Assembly: GCF_014851765.1 (NCBI RefSeq)
Contig: NZ_JACVAI010000002.1
Location: 496,001 to 560,000, forward strand
Source: Pseudomonas sp. PDM04
GTDB taxonomy: Bacteria; Pseudomonadota; Gammaproteobacteria; Pseudomonadales; Pseudomonadaceae
Direction of reading: 5' to 3'
Length of the DNA: 64,000 bases
The translations under genes were made by a program, and so were the position numbers. Below, piece after piece: positions 45,592 through 57,496 of this stretch (position 1 is its first letter; each line of letters begins with the position of its first letter). The notes below the pieces were generated by a model. It was not told where the DNA came from, made no database searches, and saw only the letters and a program-made list of their open reading frames with translations.

Positions 45592-46543
45592 CCTTGCAGC
45601 CATCGACTGGCGTGCGCGTTTTCTCGCCAGCGGCGACGACGCGGACCTGCCCATCATCGACGCGCACCAGCATTACTTCGACGTCGAAAACCATTACTAC
45701 CCCTGGTTGAACGACCGCCCGTTGCGGCCCTTCCGCTATGGCGATTACTCGTCGATCTGCCGCAATTTCCTGCCAGCGGACTATCGACGCCTGGCCGGCC
45801 ATCATCGCGTGGTTCAGACGGTGGTCATCGAAGGCGAATGGGACCCGGCGACCCCGGCCGATGAAGTGGCTTTCGTCGACGCCCTGGCGCAGGAGGAATC
45901 CAGCGTAGGCGCCATGGTGGCGCAGGCCTGGCTCGATCGCGAGGACATCGGCGAGCTGCTGCGCCTGTACGGCGCTCACCCGTTGGTGCGGGGCATTCGC
46001 CACAAGCCGGCGGTGACGACCCGCGAGCACTGGCGGGCAGACTATGCCGCCGCCGGCTCTATGCGTGATCCGCGCTGGCGCGACGGTTACGCGCAGCTGG
46101 CACGGCACGGCCTGCACTTCGAATTGCAGGCACCGTGGTGGCACCTCCCGGAAGCCGCCGAACTGGCGCGGGATTTTCCCGACGTGCCCATTGTGGTCAA
46201 TCACACCGCTTTGCCGGCTGATCGCTCCGAAGCCGGTCTGGCCGGCTGGCGCGACAACCTGGCGCTGCTGGCGCGGGAGGCAAATGTCGTGCTGAAAATT
46301 TCCGGTATTTGCATCCCCGGCCAAGCGTGGCCCGTCGAAGCGAACCGCCGGGTGGTCGACGACGCGATCTCGATCTTCGACGTCAGGCGCTGCGCCTTCG
46401 CCAGCAACTACCCGGTCGATGGCGTGGTGAACAGCCTCAGCGAGGTGTTCGACGGATTCAAGACCCTGGTCATGTCGCGCCCCCGCAGCGAGCGGCTCGC
46501 CCTGTTTCATGACAACGCCCGGCGCATCTACCGGCTCGCTTGA
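45584..46543 (+). CDS. Amidohydrolase_2 family protein (copy 2)
   Basis: Also 319 residues and clearly related to the preceding protein: DAHQHYFDVENHYYPWL, VVNHTALPADRSEAGL and FASNYPVDG align directly. Its ATG at 45584 overlaps the upstream stop by eight bases. The variable loops differ, so the two probably act on two related compounds or as a heteromer. Lactonase or decarboxylase activity is inferred from the family. Confidence 0.86.
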   Translation: MNDLAAIDWRARFLASGDDADLPIIDAHQHYFDVENHYYPWLNDRPLRPFRYGDYSSICRNFLPADYRRLAGHHRVVQTVVIEGEWDPATPADEVAFVDALAQEESSVGAMVAQAWLDREDIGELLRLYGAHPLVRGIRHKPAVTTREHWRADYAAAGSMRDPRWRDGYAQLARHGLHFELQAPWWHLPEAAELARDFPDVPIVVNHTALPADRSEAGLAGWRDNLALLAREANVVLKISGICIPGQAWPVEANRRVVDDAISIFDVRRCAFASNYPVDGVVNSLSEVFDGFKTLVMSRPRSERLALFHDNARRIYRLA

Positions 46544-46574
46544 GCCGATCTGCAGTCTTTATCAGGAGTTCAAC

Positions 46575-48152
46575 ATGTTTGAAGTTTCAGGCCATAACTA
46601 CATTGCCGGCAGCCGTTCGGCCAAGGGCAGCCACACCCTGCAAAGCCACGACGCCAGCACCGGCGAAGCCCTGCCCTATCGTTTCCATCAGGCGACGAAC
46701 GAGGAGGTGAATGCCGCTGCCGAAGCCGCCGCCATGGCTTATCCGACGTACCGCCACTTTTCCGCCGAGCGTCGTGCAGGCTTCCTCGATGCCATTGCTG
46801 CCGAACTGGACGCCCTGGACGCGTCGTTCATCCACCTGGTGTGCCGGGAAACTGCCCTGCCCGCCGCACGAATCCAGGGTGAGCGGGCTCGCACCAGCGG
46901 CCAGATGCGTCTGTTCGCAACCTTGCTGCGGCGGGGGGATTTCTACGCTGCACGCATCGACCGCGCGTTGCCGGACCGGCAGCCATTGCCTCGCCCGGAC
47001 TTGCGTCAGTACCGCACCGGACTCGGCCCGGTCGCGGTGTTCGGCGCCAGCAACTTCCCGCTGGCCTTCTCCACCGCCGGTGGTGACACCGCCTCGGCCC
47101 TTGCCGCCGGCTGCCCGGTGGTGTTCAAGGCCCACAGCGGGCACATGGCGACGGCCGATTACGTCGCCGATGCGATTACCCGCGCCGCGCAAAAAACCGG
47201 TATGCCCAACGGCGTGTTCAGCCTGCTCTACGGCAGCGTCGGTGAGGCGCTGGTCAAGCATCCGGCGATCCAGGCGGTCGGTTTCACCGGTTCGCTGCGC
47301 GGCGGCCGGGCCTTGTGCGACATGGCCGCAGCCCGAGCGCAACCGATCCCGGTGTTCGCCGAGATGAGCAGCATCAACCCGGTGTTGCTGATGCCCGAAG
47401 CGTTGAACGCCCGCGGTGAACAGATCGCCGCCGAACTGAGCGCGTCGGTCGTGTTGGGCGCCGGCCAGTTCTGCACCAACCCCGGTCTGGTGCTGGGCAT
47501 TCGCTCGCCGCAGTTCACTGGGTTTTTGCAACGCTTGAGCACGTTGTTCGATCAACAACCGGCGCAGACCATGCTCAACGCCGGTGCCCTGAACAGTTAC
47601 TGCCAGGGTCTGGAGCACCTGCACGGGCACCCTGGCATCACCCACCTGGCCGGCAACCCACAGCAGGGCAATCAGGCACGGGCGCAGCTGTTCAAGGCCG
47701 ATGTCAGCCTGCTGATCAACGGCGATGAGCGGCTTCAGGAGGAAGTGTTCGGCCCCGCCACCCTGGTCGTCGAAGTCGCCGACCACGCCGAACTGCTGCA
47801 GGCGTTACACGGCTTGCGCGGCCAGTTGACCGCCACGCTGATTGCCGAAGACGCTGACCTGGCCGGCCTGGACCCGATCCTGTCACTGCTGGAACAGAAA
47901 GTCGGACGCGTGCTGTTCAACGGTTACCCCACCGGCGTGGAAGTCTGCGATGCCATGGTGCATGGCGGGCCTTACCCGGCCACATCGGATGCGCGCGGCA
48001 CATCGGTCGGCACCCTGGCGATCGACCGCTTCCTGCGCCCGGTGTGTTTCCAGAACTGCCCCGACCGCCTGTTGCCGGACGCCCTGAAGAACGCCAACCC
48101 GCTGGGCATCACCCGGCTGGTCGATGGCGTCAGTCACCGCCAGGCGCTGTAA
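46575..48152 (+). CDS. Aldehyde dehydrogenase, alpha-ketoglutarate semialdehyde type
   Basis: 525-residue aldehyde dehydrogenase of the 2,5-dioxopentanoate (ketoglutarate semialdehyde) group. FGASNFPLAFSTAGGDTASAL, catalytic Glu in PVFAEMSSINPV and Cys in GAGQFCTNPG are typical, as is the FNGYPTGVEVC end. It would deliver 2-oxoglutarate to the TCA cycle. ATG 46575 with AGGAG. The presence of this enzyme is the main hint at the end product of the pathway. Confidence 0.88.
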   Translation: MFEVSGHNYIAGSRSAKGSHTLQSHDASTGEALPYRFHQATNEEVNAAAEAAAMAYPTYRHFSAERRAGFLDAIAAELDALDASFIHLVCRETALPAARIQGERARTSGQMRLFATLLRRGDFYAARIDRALPDRQPLPRPDLRQYRTGLGPVAVFGASNFPLAFSTAGGDTASALAAGCPVVFKAHSGHMATADYVADAITRAAQKTGMPNGVFSLLYGSVGEALVKHPAIQAVGFTGSLRGGRALCDMAAARAQPIPVFAEMSSINPVLLMPEALNARGEQIAAELSASVVLGAGQFCTNPGLVLGIRSPQFTGFLQRLSTLFDQQPAQTMLNAGALNSYCQGLEHLHGHPGITHLAGNPQQGNQARAQLFKADVSLLINGDERLQEEVFGPATLVVEVADHAELLQALHGLRGQLTATLIAEDADLAGLDPILSLLEQKVGRVLFNGYPTGVEVCDAMVHGGPYPATSDARGTSVGTLAIDRFLRPVCFQNCPDRLLPDALKNANPLGITRLVDGVSHRQAL

Positions 48153-48273
48153 CCCACCGCCCGTTTCAACCCACATCCGCGCGCCTGTCGAGTGACAGGC
48201 GCCGGGTTCGCTCGCCCTGAAATCGGTTTTACCCCGCTCAATCGCTCACAACAACAATAACCGAGGAAGCACC

Positions 48274-48846
48274 ATGCACGTTCCACGTCAACCGAAACAC
48301 CGCTTGGGTAAATTGATGCTCGCCATGAGCGTCGCCTGGCTGGTCGGCACCTCCGACACACCAAAGGCCCTGGCCGAAACCACACCTTCCGCGACGACAA
48401 CGCCCATGCAATGCGCCACCGAAACCACAACCCGCTACACCCGCACACCCACCGGTTACCTGATGGTGCTGCGCATGGGTGACAACGCCTTCAAGGAGCT
48501 GACCAAACTGGCCATCGCCGAAAAGATCCCCAGCGCCTCGATCAGCGGGATCGGCTTCGGCAACGTCAAGTTCGGGTTCTGGAACAAAGACAAGAAAGAC
48601 TTCGACCCAAAAGTCCTGAACAACGTCGAGATGGCCAGCATCACCGGCTCGCTGGCCTGGAAAAACGATCAGCCGTCGATCCACATGCACGGTGTCGCCG
48701 GCGATGCCACGTTTCAGGCCTACGGTGGCCACATCCTCGATTTCGAGGTGACCACCGGCTCGATGGAGATCACCGTGATCGTCCACCCGCGTCGCCTGGA
48801 ACGCGGCATTGATCCGTGCATCGGCGCCAACGTGCTGGGGATCTGA
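48274..48846 (+). CDS. Exported PPC/DUF296-domain protein
   Basis: 190 residues with a signal peptide (cleavage near KALAE, about 34). The mature part has the PPC (plants and prokaryotes conserved, DUF296) fold: YLMVLRMGDNAFKELTKLA, ASISGIGFGNVKFGFW and HMHGVAGDATFQAYGGHILDFEV. The histidines in HMHG and GGH are the likely metal ligands. Function in bacteria is unknown. It is preceded by the aldehyde dehydrogenase gene and followed by the porin gene. Confidence 0.82.
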   Translation: MHVPRQPKHRLGKLMLAMSVAWLVGTSDTPKALAETTPSATTTPMQCATETTTRYTRTPTGYLMVLRMGDNAFKELTKLAIAEKIPSASISGIGFGNVKFGFWNKDKKDFDPKVLNNVEMASITGSLAWKNDQPSIHMHGVAGDATFQAYGGHILDFEVTTGSMEITVIVHPRRLERGIDPCIGANVLGI

Positions 48847-48932
48847 GCCGAACACCTCGCTCCCGCCGTCCGCGCATCGGCCGGCGGGAGTCACCCTCGC
48901 GAATCCAACTACAAGAAAATGGGGCGTTTTAC

Positions 48933-50240
48933 ATGAGCAGCAAGTACACCGTTATCACCCTGGCTTTGGGCGCCATGACCTTCGGCAGCCAGGCGCACGC
49001 GGACTTTTTGCGCGACAGCAAGGCGACACTGGGGCTGAAAAATTTCTACTTCAACAACGACAACCGCGACGGGACGGCGGTGCCGTCGAAAACCGAAGAA
49101 TGGGCCCAGGGATTCCTGCTGGATTTCAAGTCGGGCTACACCGACGGCATCATCGGTTTTGGCGTCGATGCGCTTGGGCTGATGGGCGTGACCCTGGACA
49201 GCGGCAAGGGGCGCCATGTCGGCAGCAGCATGATCCCATCGGACAGCGACGACAGCGCCGTGGATGAGTGGAGCCGCCTGGGCCTGACCGGCAAGGTCAG
49301 GGTGTCGAAAACCGAGCTGCGCCTGGGTACGCTGATGCCGAAACTGCCGATTCTGGTGGCCAACGACGGCCGCCTGCTGCCCCAGACGTTCGAGGGTGGG
49401 CAGATCACCTCCAGCGAGTTCAAGGACCTGACCCTCATCGGCGGGCGCATCGAACACGCCACCGGCCGCGGTTCCAGCGACCAGACGGGCCTGGCGGCGA
49501 CCGGAGGCACCCGGGAAAGCAACGCATTCGATTTTGCCGGTGGCGACTGGAAAATCACCCGCGACCTGACTGCCCAGTATTACTACGCCCACCTGGATGA
49601 CTACTACAGCCAGCAGTTTTTCGGCCTGCTGCACACATGGACGATCACGGACAATCAATCGCTGAAAACCGACCTGCGCTACTTCAAGACCGATTCGTCC
49701 GGCAAGAACGGTTCGGGCACCTCGGGCTACCGGATCAGCGGCTATACCGACGGCAATGATGGCGAAATCGACAACCGCACCTGGAGCGCCGCGTTGATTT
49801 ACAGTCTCGGCGCCCATGCTTTCACCGCAGGCTACCAGAGCGTGTCCAGCGGCAGCGGCTTCACTCAACTCAACCAGGGTGGCCTGCCGGACAAGGGCGC
49901 TGGCGGTGTCAGTCTTTACCTGTATACCGATCGCCTGATCCAGACCTTCACCCGCGCCGGCGAGCGCACCGCGTTCGGCCAGTATGCGTATGACTTTGCA
50001 GCGCTTGGCGTGCCGGGTTTGAAGGCATCCGTCATTTACCTCAGCGGCGACAACATCAAGACCGCCACGGGCAACACCCAGAAGGAGTGGGAGCGCGACT
50101 TCAGCCTGGACTACACGATCCAGTCGGGTGCACTCAAGGGGGTGGGGCTTGGCTGGCGCAATGGCAAGTCCAACAGCGAGGCGAGCCGCAACCAGGACCA
50201 GAATCGCCTGATCGTCAGCTACAGCATCCCGCTGATGTGA
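48933..50240 (+). CDS. OprD-family outer-membrane porin
   Basis: 435-residue porin. Signal peptide to about SQAHA-D, then the OprD pattern DSKATLGLKNFYFNN, EEWAQGFLLDFKSGYTDG, GFGVDALGLMGV, LPQTFEGGQITS, and the closing RLIVSYSIPLM. It should let the substrate of the TRAP system cross the outer membrane. The start at 48933 follows TGGGG. It ends the cluster. Confidence 0.92.
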   Translation: MSSKYTVITLALGAMTFGSQAHADFLRDSKATLGLKNFYFNNDNRDGTAVPSKTEEWAQGFLLDFKSGYTDGIIGFGVDALGLMGVTLDSGKGRHVGSSMIPSDSDDSAVDEWSRLGLTGKVRVSKTELRLGTLMPKLPILVANDGRLLPQTFEGGQITSSEFKDLTLIGGRIEHATGRGSSDQTGLAATGGTRESNAFDFAGGDWKITRDLTAQYYYAHLDDYYSQQFFGLLHTWTITDNQSLKTDLRYFKTDSSGKNGSGTSGYRISGYTDGNDGEIDNRTWSAALIYSLGAHAFTAGYQSVSSGSGFTQLNQGGLPDKGAGGVSLYLYTDRLIQTFTRAGERTAFGQYAYDFAALGVPGLKASVIYLSGDNIKTATGNTQKEWERDFSLDYTIQSGALKGVGLGWRNGKSNSEASRNQDQNRLIVSYSIPLM

Positions 50241-50285
50241 CAGCAGAGAACGGAGGCGGCGGCCGACGCAACCTCCGTCCTCGAC

Positions 50286-52268
50286 TCAATCCTTGAACTG
50301 GGTCAGTTGCTGGTTCAAGGAACCCGCCTGATCGCGCAATTGCACCGACTGATCGAGCAGGCTGCGGATCGCCTGGTCATTCTGCTCGGAAATCCGGCTG
50401 ACGCCCTGGATGGCCACCGACAGTTGCTCACCCGTCGCCGCCTGGCTTTGGGTCTGGCGCGCCACTTCGCTGATGCGCGTCAGGATGTCCTGGGCATGCT
50501 GGCGAATCTGCTCGACACCCTGGGCCGAGGTGGTCAGTTGCACCACCCCCTCACGCACCGCTTCGCCGACCTGCTGGACGTTGGCCACCGTGTTGCGCAC
50601 GTCCGAACCGATGGCGCCGATCATCTCGCCGATTTCACCGGTCGAACGGCTGGTGCGTTCCGCCAACTGCCGTACTTCGTCGGCCACCACCGCGAACCCG
50701 CGCCCCTGCTCCCCTGCCCGCGCCGCTTCAATCGCCGCGTTGAGCGCCAAGAGGTTGGTCTGATCGGCAATGCTGCGGATCACGGCGATGATCCCGGCAA
50801 TCTGCTGCGAGCGTTTTTCCAGGTCGCCCACGGTGTCGGCAACGACGTCCATGGTCTGGTCGATGTGGGTGATACCCGCCAGTGTCTGGCTCATGTCGCC
50901 TGAGATGTGCTGGGTCAGCTTCTCGGTGTTGCGCGCCAGTTGCTCGACGTCTTCGGCCTGTTGCGACATCTCGGTCACCGAGTGCGCCAGCGCCGTGACG
51001 CCACTGGCCATTTCTTCGGTGGCGGTGTGCTGCGACGTCGCCCGTTCGGCCACGGCCTGGGTGGTCTCGCCCAGGTGATCGGAGATCTGGATCAAGGCGC
51101 CGCTGCTGTGGCGGATCGAGCCCACCAGGTCGCCCAGGCGCTGGATGAACTGATTGAACGCGCCGGCCAGCTTGCCGGTTTCATCGCCACTGCGTTGCTC
51201 GAAACGCAAGCCCAACTCGCCGCCCCAGGCTTGGATGCCGGTGGTCAAACCCGACAGCGGACGGATCTGCCACGCCAGCAGATGCCACAGCACGATGGCC
51301 AGCACCAGCAGTGCCACCCAACCGATGATCACCGCCGTCCAGAGAAACTGATTGATCCCGGCCATGGCCTCGGCCAGCGGGTACGCCACCATCAACGCCC
51401 AGGTGTTGGGCGACTTGCCGATGTGCACCGGTTGCAGCATGTAACCCCAGCCCTCGTGCTGGAAGCTATAGGGCTGGCCCGCCTTGATCGCGTCCCTGGC
51501 CGCCGCTGGTAAATCGTCGGCCGGCTGGCTCAAGCGCTTGTCGTCAGGGTGGCTGGCGTACAGGCCATTACTGGAAATCAGCGCGCCATAGCCTTTGTAG
51601 GCATCGATCTTCGCCAGTTGCTGCCTGATGCTTTCAAGCGGGATATCGACCCCCGCCACGCCCATCGCCTTACCCCCTTGCAGCAGCGGCGCCATGATCG
51701 ACACCAGCATGACTTTCTGGCCATTGCCGGTGCTGTAGACGTAGGGCTCCGACGCCCAGGGCTGTCGGCTGTGCAGCGGTTGGTAGTAATACTGGTTATC
51801 GGCATTCTCCGGCGCATACCCCACCAGGACTTCGGACTTCACCGAACCATTCGCACGGTTCCAGTAGGTCAGAAAGCGGCCCGTCCCGTCGTGGTTCGGC
51901 TGGTTGACGAACTCACTGTCCTTGCCGTCGAACGCGTTGGGTTCCCAGTATTGTCCCAGCCCCAGCAATTGCGGGTTGGCTTCCAGCAGTTGGCGGGTCA
52001 CGGCGTCGGCAGTCTTGCGCTCGGCCTGCTGTTGTTGCAAAGCCGTTGCGGCGCTGGCCAACGATTCGGCCACGGTAAAACCGACACCCAGTTCAACTTC
52101 GACCTCCTTGGCGTTGGCCTTGACGATGGTGTCGACCAGCGCCGCGGTTTCCCTGACTGACGAGCCGTAGGCGATGTAAGCGATGGAGCCCAGTAACAGC
52201 GCCATCACAACGACGGCTCCGATCAGCGCCGTCCAGAACAACTTGAAGTGCAAAGAGCGATTAGGCAT
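50286..52268 (-). CDS. Methyl-accepting chemotaxis protein with dCache ligand domain
   Basis: 660-residue chemoreceptor. Helix 1 at about 10-32, a periplasmic dCache-type domain (about 33-310, with YYYQPLHSRQPWASEPYVY and MGVAGVDIPLESI), helix 2, HAMP and a cytoplasmic signalling domain whose hairpin tip is IRSIADQTNLLALNAAIEAARAGEQGRGFAVVADEVR. No C-terminal CheR-docking pentapeptide. dCache receptors often sense amino or organic acids; it lies next to the porin and could follow the same nutrient, which is only a guess. Confidence 0.92.
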   Translation of the reverse strand: MPNRSLHFKLFWTALIGAVVVMALLLGSIAYIAYGSSVRETAALVDTIVKANAKEVEVELGVGFTVAESLASAATALQQQQAERKTADAVTRQLLEANPQLLGLGQYWEPNAFDGKDSEFVNQPNHDGTGRFLTYWNRANGSVKSEVLVGYAPENADNQYYYQPLHSRQPWASEPYVYSTGNGQKVMLVSIMAPLLQGGKAMGVAGVDIPLESIRQQLAKIDAYKGYGALISSNGLYASHPDDKRLSQPADDLPAAARDAIKAGQPYSFQHEGWGYMLQPVHIGKSPNTWALMVAYPLAEAMAGINQFLWTAVIIGWVALLVLAIVLWHLLAWQIRPLSGLTTGIQAWGGELGLRFEQRSGDETGKLAGAFNQFIQRLGDLVGSIRHSSGALIQISDHLGETTQAVAERATSQHTATEEMASGVTALAHSVTEMSQQAEDVEQLARNTEKLTQHISGDMSQTLAGITHIDQTMDVVADTVGDLEKRSQQIAGIIAVIRSIADQTNLLALNAAIEAARAGEQGRGFAVVADEVRQLAERTSRSTGEIGEMIGAIGSDVRNTVANVQQVGEAVREGVVQLTTSAQGVEQIRQHAQDILTRISEVARQTQSQAATGEQLSVAIQGVSRISEQNDQAIRSLLDQSVQLRDQAGSLNQQLTQFKD

Positions 52269-52411
52269 GGACTTTCTCGAGAAGAAAAAACTTCACCAGC
52301 GCGGTCCGTTCAACGTTGTGCACGCCGGCCCCGCTGGCACTTTATTTATAATTGATATTATTTTGCCATTATCTAGAAGCGCGCTGTCAAAAGCACTTTA
52401 TCTCAAGGTAT

Positions 52412-52431
52412 TAGACGAAAGATTCTGTCTA
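52412..52431. promoter_or_regulatory. Inverted repeat in the gap before katG
   Basis: TAGAC (52412-52416) and GTCTA (52427-52431) are separated by 10 bp. The 52269-52714 gap is long and AT-rich in its first half, as expected for a promoter region of a stress gene; this palindrome may be an OxyR-type site, but it does not match the full OxyR consensus. A second item in the gap is the mini-ORF at 52538. Confidence 0.3.
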
Positions 52432-52537
52432 TGGCCATGCAACACTGAGGCTATTAGCTGACTCCCCGACTCGGGTCTACCCTTAGTCTGCGCTGGCGCC
52501 ATAAGCCGGCCGGATTAGCATTGAAAAGGAGACAGGA

Positions 52538-52558
52538 ATGCGCCCGAAGCTTGACTAG
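52538..52558 (+). other. Possible six-codon leader (MRPKLD) before katG
   Basis: AAAAGGAGACAGGA precedes ATG at 52538, a strong ribosome site for a frame of only six codons ending in TAG at 52556-52558. It lies about 155 bp before katG. It may be a leader peptide or a chance motif. Confidence 0.3.
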
Positions 52559-52663
52559 GCCCCCCGACCGCATCGGCCACTCGGTTGCCGCTGTTCCCGT
52601 TGCCTGTGTGGTCCAACGCTGGCCTTGAAGCCTGTGGCATTCATTCCGCTCGTCGCTGTTTAA

Positions 52664-54979
<2,316 letters not shown>

Positions 54980-55000
54980 TGATTTGACCCCACGCTACAC

Positions 55001-55096
55001 CTTGTGGGAGCGGGCTTGCTCGCGAATACGTCAGCACAGGCAACCAACAGGGTGTCAGTGCCGGCCTCTTCGCGGGCAAGCCCGTTCCTGCGAGAG
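55001..55096. repeat. BIME downstream of katG
   Basis: TTGTGGGAGCGGGCTTGCTCGCGAA (55002-55026) and CTTCGCGGGCAAGCCCGTTCCTGCGAG (55068-55094) are inverted REP units between the convergent katG and small-peptide genes. Confidence 0.8.
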
Positions 55097-55116
55097 ATTC
55101 AAAGCCACAGATAACC

Positions 55117-55200
55117 TCAAACCGGGGAAATCGTCGCCAATGCACCGATCAACAGGGTCAACACCAGAAATCCACCGAGGAAAAGGGACATCTTGGCCAT
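55117..55200 (-). CDS. 27-residue membrane peptide
   Basis: The frame codes for MAKMSLFLGGFLVLTLLIGALATISPV, given here in two parts: MAKMSLFLGG then FLVLTLLIGALATISPV. It is one hydrophobic helix of about 18 residues. The ribosome site AGGAGG with five-base spacing is one of the best in the window. It is 132 bp downstream of treS on the same strand, with a 7-bp hairpin between (55277-55297). Small peptides of this kind usually sit in the inner membrane; function unknown. Confidence 0.6.
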   Translation of the reverse strand: MAKMSLFLGGFLVLTLLIGALATISPV

Positions 55201-55276
55201 GGGGGCCTCCTAGAAAACAGGTGTGCGGTGCAAGGGCTGCAGCGCATCTGAACCGTGCGTTCATTGTGAGCTTCAG

Positions 55277-55297
55277 CGCCTGTACATAACAGGCGCA
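55277..55297 (-). terminator. Hairpin after treS
   Basis: GCGCCTG (55277-55283) and CAGGCGC (55291-55297) form a perfect 7-bp stem with a 7-base loop, 36 bp after the treS stop. No T-run follows, so it may slow or stabilise rather than terminate. Confidence 0.4.
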
Positions 55298-55332
55298 GAT
55301 CACGCCGAAAAATACGGATCAGATAACCTGCG

Positions 55333-57399
55333 CTAGAGCATCGGCGAGCTGCTGACCACCCGCAGTGCCAGCCCTTCATAGGCATCCAGGGTGATGGTGA
55401 AGTCGCCCTCGGGCGTGAGGTCGCCTTCGACCCGCTCGTTGATGATGTCGACCACCGGCCCCGGCGCAATGCTGGGCAGGTGCAGGGTTTCGGTGATGGC
55501 GCTCGCGCCGAAGTTCAACGCGGTGATTTGCGTGCCTTTGCCGGCCGGCAATTCGTGGACCATGATCAGCAGCCCTGGATGCTCGACGTCCGGGATCAGG
55601 ATCTGGCGGCTGGCGGCAATGTCGTAGGCGCGGCGCGCGGCGAGGATTCGCTGGAGCTGCGAAGCAAAGGAGTCAGGGTCCTGCAACTGTTCGGTCAGGC
55701 TGCCGTACAAGGTTTGCGCCCGGGGCATCTGCCCTTCGGAATGCTGCGCTTGCGGGTTGAGGTCCACCAGGTCGTAGGCGCCCCGATGAATCCAGCGGGT
55801 ATCGCCATCGAGCATCAGGTCCGCCACCTGTTCCGCCGGCAGCGGCAGTGCCCCCACCAGATCCCAGCCGGACAGGGCGAACACCCCCGGCTGCATCGCG
55901 TTGTACATCACCAGCAGCAGGTGAATCTGGCGAATCTGCTGGACATCCGCCGGGGTGATGGCCTCAAGGTCACGAATCCCCAGCGCGGCAGTGATGATGC
56001 TGGCGGTGGTGCACGACACCCCGTTGGTGACGAACTTCAGGTTATAGGGCGCGTGCTCGCCGGCCAGGCGCTCGTACATCTGCTCGCGAATGTGTTCACG
56101 CAGGATGTTTCCGGGGAAGGTCTGCCCCTGATAGAGGAAAGTGTCGTGAGCGTGCAGGGTCCAGAAATGCACCAGTTCCAGGGTCAGTTCGTCGTGGTTC
56201 TGCAACGCATGGATCAGCGATCCCGGATCGATGCCCTGGGTGTGCATCTGCCGCAGCATCAGGCGCAGGAACTCGGTATCGCCCATCAACAACGCGTGCT
56301 GGTAGGCCGGCCGGGTGATGAAGTCATAGGACAGGTCCGCCCCGCCGTGGGACATGGCGGCGATGTCATCGATGGTCAGGTTGAGTTCCTGGAAACTGAA
56401 ACCGCCGGCCTTGCGAATCGCACCGGCCAGCAACTGGTTGCCGGTGATCGACAGCGGATGGCTTTCGGACCAGGCCGTGCCGTCGAGCTTGCGCTCCACG
56501 CCGAGGAAACCGTTGGCATCCAGGCGCAGAATTTTCGCGCCCATGACATCGATGGCGTGCAGCGCATCGCCGATGATCATCTGTTGCGCGGCGAAGCTGG
56601 GGTCCAGCCAGTTCAACGAGGGCTGGCCTTCCTTGAAATAATGCAGGTAGACCCAGCGCCGTGGTTTGCCGTCGACGCCCACCACGATCGGGGTCACGCT
56701 CCAGTCGGTTTCCTTGATCCCGGGCTCGAAGAAGATCACGCGCTGCAACTGGCCAACGATGTAATGCTTGTCGCGCAGCACATCGACCTGCTGCGGGCTG
56801 AGGTTTTGCGCGTCACGCCCCTCGGCCACCTCAGGCAGCAACGGCCAGTCTTCTTCGCGGATTTCCACCATGTGGTAAAGCCCCGGATAGTCTTCGTACG
56901 CCATTTCGGCCAGGCGAAAATCCGCGCCCTTGCCGGTGTGCGACGGAATCACATCGTCGACGATCACCGCATTGTGCGCAGCGGCCATGCGCGTCAACGC
57001 CTGGAGCTGGGCCTCGGTGCCCAGTTGCGGATCGAGGTCGAAACTGATGCGGTCAAAGTTGCCGTCGATGGTCGGCGTGTGCCGGGTGCCGCGAAGGCCG
57101 CCGGACTTTTTCAGCGGGCCGTTGTGAATGCCCTGGATACCGATTCTCGACAGCGCGTGCCACAGGGTTTCGTCGCCCAGCGCCTCGAGCACGGTGCCAT
57201 TTTCGCGGGTGATGATGGACGCCGGGTACGCGGTGAACCACACCGACGCCAGGGCCGAGGCATCGCGGGGACGGGTCTGCGCATACGGCTGTTGCCACAA
57301 GCGGCCTTGCCCGCCATAAAGCCGGGCCCGCTGCCTGGCCATGTGCAGCATCGATTGCCCGACCAGCCAGTCCACGTGGTTTTTCTGCGCTGCCGTCAT
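55333..57399 (-). CDS. treS: Trehalose synthase (maltose alpha-D-glucosyltransferase), P. stutzeri type
   Basis: 688-residue GH13-fold enzyme with the length and pattern of the P. stutzeri trehalose synthase: [21 protein letters not shown] at the start, catalytic Asp294 ([10 protein letters not shown]), Glu338 (FSFQELN) and Asp403 (QNHDELT). It converts maltose and trehalose into each other. It lacks the fused maltokinase of the larger TreS proteins. ATG 57399 has GAGAGGTGGG. Trehalose is a compatible solute. It precedes the small membrane peptide gene. Confidence 0.88.
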   Translation of the reverse strand: MTAAQKNHVDWLVGQSMLHMARQRARLYGGQGRLWQQPYAQTRPRDASALASVWFTAYPASIITRENGTVLEALGDETLWHALSRIGIQGIHNGPLKKSGGLRGTRHTPTIDGNFDRISFDLDPQLGTEAQLQALTRMAAAHNAVIVDDVIPSHTGKGADFRLAEMAYEDYPGLYHMVEIREEDWPLLPEVAEGRDAQNLSPQQVDVLRDKHYIVGQLQRVIFFEPGIKETDWSVTPIVVGVDGKPRRWVYLHYFKEGQPSLNWLDPSFAAQQMIIGDALHAIDVMGAKILRLDANGFLGVERKLDGTAWSESHPLSITGNQLLAGAIRKAGGFSFQELNLTIDDIAAMSHGGADLSYDFITRPAYQHALLMGDTEFLRLMLRQMHTQGIDPGSLIHALQNHDELTLELVHFWTLHAHDTFLYQGQTFPGNILREHIREQMYERLAGEHAPYNLKFVTNGVSCTTASIITAALGIRDLEAITPADVQQIRQIHLLLVMYNAMQPGVFALSGWDLVGALPLPAEQVADLMLDGDTRWIHRGAYDLVDLNPQAQHSEGQMPRAQTLYGSLTEQLQDPDSFASQLQRILAARRAYDIAASRQILIPDVEHPGLLIMVHELPAGKGTQITALNFGASAITETLHLPSIAPGPVVDIINERVEGDLTPEGDFTITLDAYEGLALRVVSSSPML

Positions 57400-57496
57400 G
57401 CCCACCTCTCGTCTTGAATACCCGCACCCTGCTCCTGCAAAGCGCCGCTGGTTTTCATATGAGGCCCTGACGTGGCATTCGTTGCATCGTGCTGCG

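Noticed and set aside
55480..57417. 645-codon open frame antisense to treS
   Set aside because: Mirror of a well-conserved gene with all catalytic residues on the minus strand.
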